Shown: positions 17,066 to 25,227, counted from the first letter of the stretch. The stretch is DNA of 46,301 bases from Orenia metallireducens (GCF_003001995.1 NZ_PVNB01000028.1:1-46301); one strand, 5' to 3'. Notes: generated by a model from the sequence alone, not told the origin. Numbers and translations: made by a program.

Positions 17066-17446
17066 TTATCTTCCTTCTATTTCATTATATATTTCAATAA
17101 TCTGTTCTTTAGCCTCTTGGGGATCTCTAATCCAATTTGACCAATCTGAATGACTACTAATACATTCTAAAAATTCTACCCATTTATCATCTTCATCACC
17201 CTCAGCAATCTCTTCCCAAGGAGCAGGTAAACCTTCTTTTAGTAAGCCTTGCTCACCAGCCTGATAATAGGCCCATAAAATAGCCATAACTAATAGGTTA
17301 GGTTCTTCTACAGATTCGGCATGATTATCGTTATCATCACCATTATAATTGACTGATATCTCTATATCCTCGGGGTTTATAGGTTCTGCTGAATTAATTC
17401 TAAAGTACCTCTCACATGTAATTTTAGTCGAATATTTATCTGCCAT
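17066..17446 (-). CDS. small acidic hypothetical protein
   Basis: 126 residues, strongly acidic, soluble, no signal peptide or membrane segment. Not recognised. A short N-terminal part with Lys/Arg (KYSTKITCERYFRI) leads to an acidic Asp/Asn-rich stretch (~30-45), then a helical segment LLVMAILWAYYQAGEQGLL and Trp-rich C-terminal part (DDKWVEFLECI, SDWSNWIRDPQEAKEQ). The acidity could reflect a halophilic cytoplasm. An in-frame stop lies two codons before the ATG, so the start is fixed; AGGAGGTG lies upstream. It has its own flanking hairpins on both sides, hence probably a single-gene transcript. Confidence 0.7.
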   Translation of the reverse strand: MADKYSTKITCERYFRINSAEPINPEDIEISVNYNGDDNDNHAESVEEPNLLVMAILWAYYQAGEQGLLKEGLPAPWEEIAEGDEDDKWVEFLECISSHSDWSNWIRDPQEAKEQIIEIYNEIEGR

Positions 17447-17525
17447 TAATCAAACAACACCTCCTTTTATACTTTTAGATAGTATATATTATGTATCATA
17501 GTTAAGTTTCGGTCACATAGAATTT

Positions 17526-17574
17526 AGATTAAATAAGTGTAGATACTTAATAAGTATCTACACTTATTTAATCT
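17526..17574. terminator. long palindrome between two small genes, probable terminator
   Basis: A near-perfect 24-bp inverted repeat (17526-17549 with 17551-17574) whose stem carries AATAAGTG/CACTTATT. It follows the 17590-17766 gene on the minus strand. No long T-run outside the stem. Confidence 0.65.
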
Positions 17575-17589
17575 AACACTTTAAATCCT

Positions 17590-17766
17590 CTAATTATGAA
17601 AATCAGGACATGGCCCCAAATCTATAATCCTAAAATTCGTAACTTTTGCTTCAATACATAGATCAAATTTAACACAGAAAGCACGGTCAAAAGGCAACTT
17701 CCTCTTATCTTTACAATCTGGCTTACAACAGTCTTTGTGTGAGCCTTGTACAGTATTTTCACTCAT
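17590..17766 (-). CDS. small cysteine-rich hypothetical protein
   Basis: 58 residues with six Cys: a CC-x3-C cluster near the N-terminus (KDCCKPDCKDK) and three further Cys (FCVKFDLC, GPCPDF). Start at 17766 is chosen because GGAGGGGG lies just upstream; a longer frame from 17784 would begin within that ribosome site. Not recognised; the pattern would suit metal or Fe-S binding, or a disulfide-linked spore-coat-type protein, but nothing here decides. Separate transcript judging from the palindrome after it. Confidence 0.65.
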   Translation of the reverse strand: MSENTVQGSHKDCCKPDCKDKRKLPFDRAFCVKFDLCIEAKVTNFRIIDLGPCPDFHN

Positions 17767-17854
17767 AGTTCCCCCTCCTTCCATATTGTGTTAATATATA
17801 CTATTCATGGTTGATTGATTTTGTCACAAAAGAGCTATTATTCACTCTCATAAA

Positions 17855-17892
17855 AAAAGGAGTAGAGTCGTAATTACGACTCTACTCCTTTT
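17855..17892. terminator. terminator after threonine synthase gene
   Basis: A perfect 38-bp palindrome (AAAAGGAGTAGAGTCGTAA and its complement). On the minus strand the stem is followed by a T-run (TTTTTTTATGAG read with its last pairs), 15 bases past the thrC stop. Confidence 0.88.
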
Positions 17893-17906
17893 ATAATAAT
17901 TTTAAG

Positions 17907-19403
17907 TTATTTTATTCCTAAAATATCCTTAATCTCTGCTGTTATCTCTTGACTAGCACAGCTTCTATTATGTCTAATCTCTTTCTCTTCTAAATCTTGC
18001 AAACCTCGGTGAATCTCCAAGCCCGTTACTTGATTTAAAGTATCTAGAATTTTGAACTCATTCTCTTCTTGACTCTCTCCTTCTAAAGCCTCTAAGACTG
18101 ATTTACTGAACTTATAAGGATTTGCTGTAGAGTCAACTATAGTTACTGTCTGATCACCTGACTCTTTTAAATACTTCTGATAAGAGTCAATCCCTACTGC
18201 CGTATGGGTATCTAGAGTGTAGTTATACTCTTCAAAGACTTGAGCAATTGTAGCTTGAGTCTCCTCTTCTGTAGTCCATTCTCCTACAAAAATATCCTTA
18301 ATCTTCGCTTTAGTAGCTTCATCGATCTCAAATCTGCCAGTAGTCTTTAAGTCATCATACCATCCATTAATCTTCTCAGCATCATGTCCTGTCATCTCAA
18401 ATAAGAATCTCTCTAGATTAGAAGAGATTAAGATATCCATCGATGGACTGATAGTCTTATGAAAATCACGATTGATATCATAAACACCTGTCTTAAGAAA
18501 ATCTGTCAAGACCTTGTTTGTATTAGATGCACAGATAAACTTATTAACTGGCAGTCGCATCTGTGAAGCATAATAGGCTGCTAAGATATTACCGAAGTTA
18601 CCAGTTGGTACACTAACATTTATCTTCTCTCCGGCTTCAATAGCTTCATCTCTAAGTAGATCAGCATAAGCTGCAAAATAGTAAATAATCTGTGGTACTA
18701 ACCTTCCCCAATTGATAGAGTTGGCTGAAGAGAATTGGTAACCATTCTGATTGATTAATTGATTGAAATCAACATCTCCAAAGATCTCTTTAACAGCACT
18801 TTGACAGTCATCAAAGTTACCTTCAACACTGACTACTACCGTATTATCACCCTCTGTAGTCAGCATCTGAGCCTCTTGTACCTTACTTACTCCATCATTA
18901 GGATAGAAGACAATAATCTTAATTCCATCTACATCCTTAAATCCTTCTAAAGCTGCCTTTCCTGTATCACCAGAAGTAGCTACTAGGATAACTATCTCCT
19001 TATCTGAATCACCCTTTTGAATCGCCTTAACCAATAAGTGTGGTAGTATCTGTAATGCCATATCCTTAAAAGCTGCTGTCGGACCATGCCATAACTCTAA
19101 AATATAAGTATTATCATTCAACTTGACAACTGGTGCTATATCCTCTTTAGCAAAAGTATTATCATTATAAGAAGCAGCGATAACCTCTCTGATCTCCTCT
19201 TGACTATAATCAGTTAAGAACTTCTCTAATACTTGATAAGCAATCTCTTGATAGCTAAGCTTGCTCATCTGATAAATCTCATCTTTAGTAAAGGTAGGTA
19301 CATTCTCAGGTACAAATAATCCTCCTGTCGGTACCATCCCTAAACGAATCGCCTCTGCTGCACTGACTAAATCATAATTTGCCCGTGTACTGATATATTT
19401 CAT
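17907..19403 (-). CDS. thrC: threonine synthase
   Basis: PLP enzyme converting O-phosphohomoserine to threonine in the cytoplasm. Seen: N-terminal STRANYDLVSAAEAIRLGM and PTGGLFVPE, the PLP-lysine motif HGPTAAFKDMALQ (Lys113), VATSGDTGKAALEGF, SVPTGNFGNILAAYYASQM for phosphate binding, and C-terminal ILDSTANPYKFSKSVLEAL-like segment (IVDSTANPYKF). At 498 residues it belongs to the longer form of the enzyme found in many clostridia and fungi, rather than the ~350-residue form. It stands alone with its own promoter (19443-19471) and terminator; no hom or thrB gene is adjacent. Confidence 0.95.
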   Translation of the reverse strand: MKYISTRANYDLVSAAEAIRLGMVPTGGLFVPENVPTFTKDEIYQMSKLSYQEIAYQVLEKFLTDYSQEEIREVIAASYNDNTFAKEDIAPVVKLNDNTYILELWHGPTAAFKDMALQILPHLLVKAIQKGDSDKEIVILVATSGDTGKAALEGFKDVDGIKIIVFYPNDGVSKVQEAQMLTTEGDNTVVVSVEGNFDDCQSAVKEIFGDVDFNQLINQNGYQFSSANSINWGRLVPQIIYYFAAYADLLRDEAIEAGEKINVSVPTGNFGNILAAYYASQMRLPVNKFICASNTNKVLTDFLKTGVYDINRDFHKTISPSMDILISSNLERFLFEMTGHDAEKINGWYDDLKTTGRFEIDEATKAKIKDIFVGEWTTEEETQATIAQVFEEYNYTLDTHTAVGIDSYQKYLKESGDQTVTIVDSTANPYKFSKSVLEALEGESQEENEFKILDTLNQVTGLEIHRGLQDLEEKEIRHNRSCASQEITAEIKDILGIK

Positions 19404-19442
19404 CCTACTCCATCCTTTCTACTCGAAATCTCATTTTGCTTA

Positions 19443-19471
19443 ATTATATCAAAGGAAGGGGTGGTTGACAA
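19443..19471 (-). promoter_or_regulatory. thrC promoter
   Basis: Minus strand TTGTCA (19471-19466), 17 bases, TATAAT (19448-19443), giving a ~33-base leader to the thrC ATG. No T-box or other amino-acid-responsive leader would fit in that space. Confidence 0.75.
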
Positions 19472-19610
19472 TGCAGAATTGAGAAATCTGATATTAAAAA
19501 TTTATTAAATCATTTTCAATAAATAGACAACTTTGGAATATTAATTGAAAAAAATTAGATTTTACTGTATTATAGTAATTAATTGGATTTATCTAGAAGA
19601 GTTAGAATTT

Positions 19611-19675
19611 ATATTAACGACATGTGTCGTTAATATCTATTATACAGTGATTTAAACGAAGTATGTCGTTAATAT
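19611..19675 (+). promoter_or_regulatory. tandem palindromic operators and promoter ahead of the HAD gene
   Basis: Two copies of AACGA-N6-TCGTT: 19616-19631 and 19655-19670, centres 39 bp apart. The first lies in the larger perfect palindrome ATATTAACGACA-TG-TGTCGTTAATAT (19611-19636); the second shares its right half TGTCGTTAATAT. A plausible promoter, TTAACG (19614-19619), 18 bases, TATTAT (19638-19643), places the first site inside the promoter and the second just after the start of transcription, as expected for repression. Confidence 0.65.
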
Positions 19676-19717
19676 AAGAGTTAGACAAAATCAAAAGTAT
19701 GAAAGTATGGTGGGGAA

Positions 19718-20428
19718 ATGATAGGGAGATTTGAAGTTATAAGTATAGATATGTTTCAGACTTTAGTTGATGTACATACTAGAAGAAATTATATTTGGAA
19801 GAGAATTCTTGAAAAAGATTATTCAGAAAAATTAGCTCAAGAATATAGCAATTTGATGGGTGAATTTATTTACAAAAGATTTCATGAAGATGTTATTTTA
19901 GCAAAAGAATTCTCAAATTTAAAATCTATTTTTAGAGAGTATTATAAAGAAGTCTTTATAAAGACGGGATTGAAATTTTCGGCTCGAAAAGCTAGTGAAA
20001 TTTGGGCTAATGAGCATAGTTTAGCTAATCCTTACTCTGATACTAATCATTTTTTTAATTTTATTGGTAAAGCTATTCCAATATGTTTAGTAAGCGATTC
20101 AGATATTGATATGATTTCTTCTCATATAGAAAACTTTAACTTTGATGAAGTCTTTATTTCTGAAAAGTTAAAAGCATATAAAAATCAATCTAATGGTAAA
20201 GTTTTTAAAAAAGTTATAGAGTATTATAATGTCAAACCTGAAAGAATACTTCATATAGGTGATACATTGTCAGATATAATGGGTGCAAATAGAGTTGGAA
20301 TCAAAACCTGTTGGATAAATAGAAATGAAGATAAGTGGAAACATGAGATTAAACCTACATATATAATTAATTCTTTAAGAGATATAGCAGATATATTGGG
20401 CTTGGAAAAGGAAAATCAAGTTATATAA
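19718..20428 (+). CDS. HAD-superfamily hydrolase (subfamily IA, haloacid-dehalogenase-like)
   Basis: 236 residues with the four HAD motifs. Motif I DMFQTLVD has nucleophile Asp11 and Phe at +2, the dehalogenase-like variant without the second Asp. Motif II is CLVSDSD, motif III is Lys in KLKAYKNQSNGKVFKK, and motif IV is GDTLSDIMGANRVGIKTCWI. A helical cap (~20-105) lies between motifs I and II. Substrate is unknown; the Phe at +2 suggests non-phosphatase or unusual phosphatase chemistry. GGTGGGGAA precedes the ATG. It is regulated by the tandem palindromes upstream. Codon use is more AT-rich than the flanking core genes, in keeping with an accessory region. Confidence 0.85.
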   Translation: MIGRFEVISIDMFQTLVDVHTRRNYIWKRILEKDYSEKLAQEYSNLMGEFIYKRFHEDVILAKEFSNLKSIFREYYKEVFIKTGLKFSARKASEIWANEHSLANPYSDTNHFFNFIGKAIPICLVSDSDIDMISSHIENFNFDEVFISEKLKAYKNQSNGKVFKKVIEYYNVKPERILHIGDTLSDIMGANRVGIKTCWINRNEDKWKHEIKPTYIINSLRDIADILGLEKENQVI

Positions 20429-20439
20429 TTATCGAAATC

Positions 20440-20709
20440 TTGATTTTTAAGAGATGTATAAGAAGAGGGGTTGATTTAGAGCTTAAAGAGAAGAAGGATG
20501 TTCTTATTCTAACAGGTGGAGGAGATGGCAGTCCCAATGATGTAATTAAAAGAGCAAATATTATATTTAGACATATTAATGTTAAATCAATTGGAAAAGT
20601 TCTTTCTTTAAATACTAATAAAAAACCTGCTAATCAAGATACTAAAGCTCTAAATAGAGTTAAAGAATTGGCATTAAAATTAAATGAGTTAAATAAAGCT
20701 AATTATTAA
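20440..20709 (+). pseudogene. C-terminal fragment of a flavodoxin-fold NAD(P)H-dependent oxidoreductase
   Basis: From ~20467 the frame reads VDLELKEKKDVLILTGGG and continues through NDVIKRANIIFRHINVKSIGKVLS to KALNRVKELALKLNEL. This resembles the last ~75 residues of NADPH-dependent FMN reductase/flavodoxin-like proteins (the LI.TGGG segment and the final helix). The N-terminal FMN-binding half is absent and there is no ribosome site: the fragment begins 11 bases after the HAD stop. It is probably a remnant left by deletion or recombination. Identification is by pattern only. Confidence 0.6.
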
Positions 20710-20764
20710 TTTTTAGTTATGTGTTTTAGCTAAAATTGAGAATAAATTTTTTAGGGGGGATTAA

Positions 20765-21721
20765 ATGAAAAAAAATAATGAATTATTTGATTTTATGTTG
20801 TCTGCAACAAGAAATATGTCAGAAGAATATTATAGAATTCAAAGAAGAGCTACAGAAGACCCTGGTACAGCTGGGGATCAAGGAGAAGAAAATTGGGCAT
20901 CATTATTTAGAGATTGGCTTTCACCAACTTTTCAAATTGTTACAAAAGGAAGAATTTTAAGTCATGATGGTAAAGCTAGTCCTCAAATTGATATATTAAT
21001 CCTACAACCTGAATATCCAAAAAAATTAATAGATAAAAAATTATATTTAGCAGGAGGAGTTTTAGCGGCATTTGAATGTAAAGTTACTTTAAAAGCGAAG
21101 CATATTCAAGAAGCTATAAGAAATTCAGTAGAAATTAGAAAATTATTTCCAAATAGATTTGGAACACCTTATAAAGAATTACATAGTCCAATAACATATG
21201 GTTTACTTGCACATTCTCATTCTTGGAAAAACGAAAATTCTACTCCTATAAAAAATATTGAACAAACTCTTTATCGAGAGGATAAAAAACAAGTCAATCA
21301 CCCACGAGAAATGTTAGATTTAATTTGTGTTGCTGATTTAGCCACATGGGTGGTTAGTAAAATGACATATATAGGTCCTAATCAAGTTTCAGAGTGGGAA
21401 AACTTAAGTCAAATATATGGAAAAGAAGGTTGTGCAACAACATCTTATATTCAGTTTTCTAATCAAATTGAAAGTCAAGTCAATAATTTTACTCCTATTG
21501 GTACAACTATTAATTCTATTATTAATAAATTATCATGGGAAAACAAAGAACTGAGAAGATTAGCAGATTATTTTAGACTTGTTAATCTATCTGGGTCTGG
21601 GAAAGGATATATGAGAAAATGGGATAATTCTATATATTCAGATGAAATCAGACCAAGAATTTTAGCTGGAGTACTAAGTAATGGAAAATCATGGGATGAA
21701 TGGTCTATTACCTTTCCTTAG
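20765..21721 (+). CDS. DUF6602-type protein, predicted PD-(D/E)XK nuclease
   Basis: 318 residues. The core PGTAGDQGEENWASLFRDWL, then QIVTKGRILS, SPQIDILIL and GGVLAAFECKVTL matches what I know of DUF6602 proteins. It forms a restriction-endonuclease-like site: Glu41/42, Asp76, and E104-C-K106 as the ExK element. A C-terminal half with LICVADLATWVVSKM and helical segments is of unknown role. Such nuclease-fold proteins occur in mobile and defence-rich regions, but no partner (ATPase, methylase) is adjacent, so function is open. GGGGGG lies 7 bases before the ATG. An attC-like palindrome follows 33 bases after the stop. Confidence 0.7.
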   Translation: MKKNNELFDFMLSATRNMSEEYYRIQRRATEDPGTAGDQGEENWASLFRDWLSPTFQIVTKGRILSHDGKASPQIDILILQPEYPKKLIDKKLYLAGGVLAAFECKVTLKAKHIQEAIRNSVEIRKLFPNRFGTPYKELHSPITYGLLAHSHSWKNENSTPIKNIEQTLYREDKKQVNHPREMLDLICVADLATWVVSKMTYIGPNQVSEWENLSQIYGKEGCATTSYIQFSNQIESQVNNFTPIGTTINSIINKLSWENKELRRLADYFRLVNLSGSGKGYMRKWDNSIYSDEIRPRILAGVLSNGKSWDEWSITFP

Positions 21722-21754
21722 ATTAGTGTTATTTTGCAATTAAGACGCTACTTC

Positions 21755-21884
21755 GCCTAACATGAGATTAGCTACATCCTAATTTAGGTACACAAAAGAA
21801 AGATGGGCTGACTTATGTGAGGCTTAGCTTTACTTTGAGATTAGGAGCATTATCGGGACATCGCTAATTTCAGGAACGTTAAAA
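21755..21884 (+). repeat. attC-like 130-bp imperfect palindrome after the DUF6602 gene
   Basis: Starts GCCTAAC (21755-21761; fits RYYYAAC) and ends GTTAAAA (21878-21884; 6 of 7 of GTTRRRY). Inside, GAGATTAGC (21764-21772) pairs with GCTAATTTC (21863-21871; 8 of 9), and TCCTAATTT near 21778 pairs with GAGATTAGGA near 21837 (8 of 9). Nested inverted repeats, simple ends and position just after a stop codon resemble integron attC sites. No integrase gene is in the window, so this remains a candidate. Confidence 0.4.
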
Positions 21885-21967
21885 GAGAAAAATAAATAAA
21901 TTTAGTCTTTAAGACAAATACAGTTTAAAAGTGAAATCAGCTTTTAACCTTGAAATAGGGGGAACTT

Positions 21968-22441
21968 ATGATGAAAATCAGAGAGATAAGGAAAGATGAT
22001 ATTGAGTTAGTCTGGGAATTAATTAGAAGAAACTTTGATGAAGTTATGATAAATCATCATTCAAAAGAGATCGTTGAAAAATTTAAGGAACATAATAAGC
22101 CAGAAAGATTAAAAGAGCAAATGAAATGGAAAGAAATATATGTAGTCAAAAAAGATAATGAAATTATTAGTACAGGAGCAATTGCTAATTTTGGTGATAA
22201 TGATTCCCCAAAATATTCTATATCTAATTTTTTTGTTAAGCCTGAATTACATGGTCAAGGAATAGGTAGGCTTATGTTTAATCATTTGTTAATATCTATT
22301 AAGAAAAAAGATATAGAAAAACTCCATGTGCCTAGTAGTAGAACAGGGCTGGGATTTTATAAAAGAATGGGCTTTGTAGAAGATGAAGTTCAACCTGATA
22401 AAAAAGATGAAATAATTTGGATGACAATAGAATTATCTTAA
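21968..22441 (+). CDS. GNAT-family N-acetyltransferase
   Basis: 157 residues with the GNAT fold: opening MKIREIRKDDIELVWELIRR, strand/loop DNEIISTGAIANFG, then the acetyl-CoA motif VKPELHGQGIGRLMFNHLL (the Q/RxxGxG/A element is HGQGIG) and the closing GLGFYKRMGFVEDE. It transfers an acetyl group from acetyl-CoA to an unknown amine. GGGGGAAC lies upstream of ATGATG, either Met being possible. The following PfpI gene starts 16 bases after its stop, so they are probably cotranscribed. Confidence 0.88.
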   Translation: MMKIREIRKDDIELVWELIRRNFDEVMINHHSKEIVEKFKEHNKPERLKEQMKWKEIYVVKKDNEIISTGAIANFGDNDSPKYSISNFFVKPELHGQGIGRLMFNHLLISIKKKDIEKLHVPSSRTGLGFYKRMGFVEDEVQPDKKDEIIWMTIELS

Positions 22442-22457
22442 AGTAGAGGTGAATATA

Positions 22458-23018
22458 ATGAAAGTTGCTTTTGTAATTTTTAAGGGAATGACTGCATTAG
22501 ATTTGATTGGGATTTATGATCCCCTAGTCAGACTAAAGACTATGGGCTTTATCCCAGAGTTAGAATGGGAAATCTGCTCTTATTCTCAACAGGAGATTAA
22601 TGAATTTACAGGCTTAAAGTTCACTGCTACCAAAACAGCAGTCGACCTCAGTAATTTTGATTTAGTCATTATCCCAGGTGGATTTGGAACTAGAACTTTA
22701 ATTAAAGATACTAATTTCCTAGAATGGATTAAAACGGCTAAAGGCTGTGATTTGATCGTATCTGTTTGCACTGGTTCTTTATTATTAGGAGCAGCAGGAT
22801 TATTACAGGATAAAAAGGCTACTACCCATCCTAATGCCTTTACAGAGCTTGAAGGCTATTGTCAAGAGGTCTTGTGTCAGAGAATTATTGATGAAGGGAA
22901 TATTATCACTGCCAGAGGTGTGACCTCCTCAATCGATTTAGGACTATATCTCTGTGAAAAATTGGCAGGTTATGAGGTTAAAGAAAAGATTAGAAAGCAG
23001 ATGGATTATAAAAATTAA
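22458..23018 (+). CDS. DJ-1/PfpI family protein (isonitrile hydratase-like)
   Basis: 186 residues. It opens KVAFVIFKGMTALDLIGIYD and has the DJ-1/PfpI nucleophile elbow VSVCTGSLLLGAAGLL, with the Cys in CTGS. DKKATTHPNAFTELEGY and ITARGVTSSIDLGLYL follow. This arrangement is closest to the ThiJ/isocyanide hydratase branch without the AraC-type DNA-binding tail. Role is probably hydrolysis or repair of a small reactive compound; substrate unknown. Start is set at ATG 22458 by AGAGGTG; the in-frame GTG at 22449 overlaps that site. Confidence 0.87.
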   Translation: MKVAFVIFKGMTALDLIGIYDPLVRLKTMGFIPELEWEICSYSQQEINEFTGLKFTATKTAVDLSNFDLVIIPGGFGTRTLIKDTNFLEWIKTAKGCDLIVSVCTGSLLLGAAGLLQDKKATTHPNAFTELEGYCQEVLCQRIIDEGNIITARGVTSSIDLGLYLCEKLAGYEVKEKIRKQMDYKN

Positions 23019-23070
23019 CCTCACTTATATTATGATTTCTGGATCTAAAATAAAAGTTAACTATGATTCT

Positions 23071-23175
23071 ATATAGAGAAAAAGCGACATTTAGAAGGCA
23101 GGTGAGTAGGAGTTAGTAAAATCTAACCACCTAACCCCTAACTACCAAAGTGAAAAGTGTCGCAATATCCCCATT
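23071..23175. repeat. intergenic palindromic repeat, family B copy 1
   Basis: Left end ATATAGAGA then AAGCGACATTT; right end AAAGTGTCGCAATATCCCCATT. GCGACA (23084) and TGTCGC (23158) close the palindrome; the core holds further inverted pieces (GTTAG and CTAAC). Similar ends with a different core occur at 39672-39797. Non-coding. Confidence 0.65.
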
Positions 23176-23255
23176 GAATTTCACTCTAAATCCACACACA
23201 TATATACATATAAAAACAACTAATTTACCAACTAATTCAAATAATATATCTTTTA

Positions 23256-24947
23256 TTAACCCTCAATTAAATAATACTCCTCCTTGCCCACAAAAATCAA
23301 CAAAGCCTTCTTCACCTTCTCCCTATCCTCAAAACTCTTACTCCTTGCATAATCCTCTAACTGCTTTAACCCCTCCGCTTTGACCTCATCTAGCTTATCT
23401 CTATCACTCTTCTTCAAATACTTCAGCTCAATAATCCATTCGTACTCCACATCTGGCATTCTTAAATCCTTCTCTAAGTAGATATCAATATAACCCTTCT
23501 CTACCTCTCTTTCACTGACTGGCTTGTACGCCTTACTATCAACAAGATAGGAAAATAATATTACCTTAATATACTTCTCATCGAAGTTCTGTAAATCTCG
23601 ATTCGATAACCTCTTTAAAACATTCTCACTTATATAGTCGATATAAGGCTTTATCTGACCATCATAAGCCAAATTTTCTATAGATTTTCTTAATTCGTTG
23701 GTACTTAATCTAATCTCAAACCTACTTTCTAAACTCTTCTCAATATATTCCCAAAAGATAGTCTTAACCACATAATTAGGTATCTTTAAAAAGAGTCTCA
23801 TCCTCTCTCGCCTATCTATTGTCAACAATCCCATATAAAATAAGAGTGAAACAAAGTATTCATCATCATACATCCTATCGAAAGAAAACTTAGTAACAAG
23901 ATCAGCTACTATACCTTCATTCAAGATAATCTCTTCTAAGACCCATCTATTCTCTTCATTGCTAACTAAGCGATTTAGCCTACCATAATCGGTCTTTACA
24001 TTCTCATCTATTAAATCCTCTGGATAAAAACCGGTCATCTGCCACTGATTAAAGAAATACAAGACCATATCTGGATTATAAACCCTCTTTTTCCCACGAT
24101 GATTAAATAAGTAACCATTATAATTATTCTTCAATTCAACTAAGGATAATTTGTCATCAATCATATTAAATTCACTTATAATTCTATTTACCTCATCTTC
24201 TGTAAAACCTAGCATCTCATTAAGTATAGGATTCATAGTCAAATTACTAGCTATATTAAAGCCACTAGTCAGATCATCAAGCATAATTGGAGAAATTCCA
24301 GTAATGAAGATTCTATCTATTACACTTTCAGTTCCTATCTTAACTGTCTCATAAAAATCTCTGACAAAACCAGTTGCTCTGATGATATTTTTATAAAATT
24401 TACTTTCACCCATAGCAATTATATCATTAGCAAAATGGTCATATTCATCAATTATTAAATAAACTTTTTGCTCTAACTTCTTTACTGCTGTGATAAAAAT
24501 ACTTAAAATAGCACCTATATCTTCAATATCCTTTATTCTAGCTTTAATTTCTAATCCATTATCAAAATATTTTTTATACCTATCTAAACAATCAAAAATC
24601 GCATCAATTAAACTTAATCTAAAGGAATTCTCTAATCTATCTTCATTATCTGTATTTAACCCTGAAAAATTTAACTTTAAAATAAGATAACTATTTCTTA
24701 ATTTAGTTGGATTTTGACCTATGTATAAATCACCAAATAGCTTCTCAAAATTATTCGTCTGGTTAATATCATAATAATGGCTTAAAGTAGATAAAAATAG
24801 ACTCTTGCCAAATCTTCTCGGTCTGATAAAAAAGAGATACTTAGCTGATAACTTCTCCAATTTCTCAATATAACTTGTCTTATCAATATATAAATAACCT
24901 TCTTCACGTAAGGCTCTAAAATCAGAAATTCCATAGGGTAGCTTCAC
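23256..24947 (-). CDS. AAA-ATPase-like protein with C-terminal PD-(D/E)XK nuclease-like domain
   Basis: 563 residues. The N-terminal AAA-ATPase_like domain opens LPYGISDFRALREEGYLYID with Walker A-type RPRRFGKSLFLSTLSHYYD and Walker B VYLIIDEYDHFAND. The C-terminal region has the nuclease-like pair YIDIYLEKD (Asp) and WIIELKYLK (ExK), as in the PDDEXK_9 (DUF1703) tail. These proteins are abundant, often multicopy in anaerobes; their function is not established and some authors link them to mobile or defence roles. Start set at GTG 24947, with GAGGTG 7 bases upstream; the GTG at 24956 lies inside that site. Single gene in the accessory region, next to a family B repeat. Confidence 0.85.
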   Translation of the reverse strand: MKLPYGISDFRALREEGYLYIDKTSYIEKLEKLSAKYLFFIRPRRFGKSLFLSTLSHYYDINQTNNFEKLFGDLYIGQNPTKLRNSYLILKLNFSGLNTDNEDRLENSFRLSLIDAIFDCLDRYKKYFDNGLEIKARIKDIEDIGAILSIFITAVKKLEQKVYLIIDEYDHFANDIIAMGESKFYKNIIRATGFVRDFYETVKIGTESVIDRIFITGISPIMLDDLTSGFNIASNLTMNPILNEMLGFTEDEVNRIISEFNMIDDKLSLVELKNNYNGYLFNHRGKKRVYNPDMVLYFFNQWQMTGFYPEDLIDENVKTDYGRLNRLVSNEENRWVLEEIILNEGIVADLVTKFSFDRMYDDEYFVSLLFYMGLLTIDRRERMRLFLKIPNYVVKTIFWEYIEKSLESRFEIRLSTNELRKSIENLAYDGQIKPYIDYISENVLKRLSNRDLQNFDEKYIKVILFSYLVDSKAYKPVSEREVEKGYIDIYLEKDLRMPDVEYEWIIELKYLKKSDRDKLDEVKAEGLKQLEDYARSKSFEDREKVKKALLIFVGKEEYYLIEG

Positions 24948-25006
24948 TATTATCACCTCAATTTTATTATATCCTAATTTTTATGGTATTAAAAGTTAAA
25001 ACCTGA

Positions 25007-25096
25007 CTATCCTCCTATTGAAATTTCTTCATCACCTGGGCACTTTACATTAGATTTTACTTTTATTTCATCACCTATCTTTAAATCTATATTCAT
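25007..25096 (-). pseudogene. 29-codon ORF resembling the start of a truncated gene
   Basis: Reads MNIDLKIGDEIKVKSNVKCP then GDEEISIGG and stops. A strong ribosome site (GGGAGA, 7 bases upstream) shows it was or is translated. The pattern IGD.IKVK....CP....ISIGG resembles the N-terminal beta-rich segment of small SH3-like proteins that continue with GWQG.; here a stop follows GG, so it may be a truncated gene. Identification is tentative. Confidence 0.4.
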
Positions 25097-25227
25097 AAAT
25101 TATTCTCCCTTTCTTTTCTGTTATTACAATAATTTTATTCTTGAACATGATAAAATTCAAGATTAATCTGTACTAATGAATAATAAAAAATACCTTGAGA
25201 AAAATAAGTGCAGGAGGTGAGATTCAA

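Noticed and set aside
21755-21884. Possible tRNA or group II intron fragment because of dense base pairing
   Set aside because: No acceptor/T-arm pattern and no domain V-like hairpin; the inverted-repeat layout fits an attC-like site better.
23150-23383. Plus-strand ORF of 77 codons, Pro/Ser/Thr/Asn-rich
   Set aside because: Antisense to the 3' end of the AAA-ATPase gene and the repeat; composition is that of a shadow frame.
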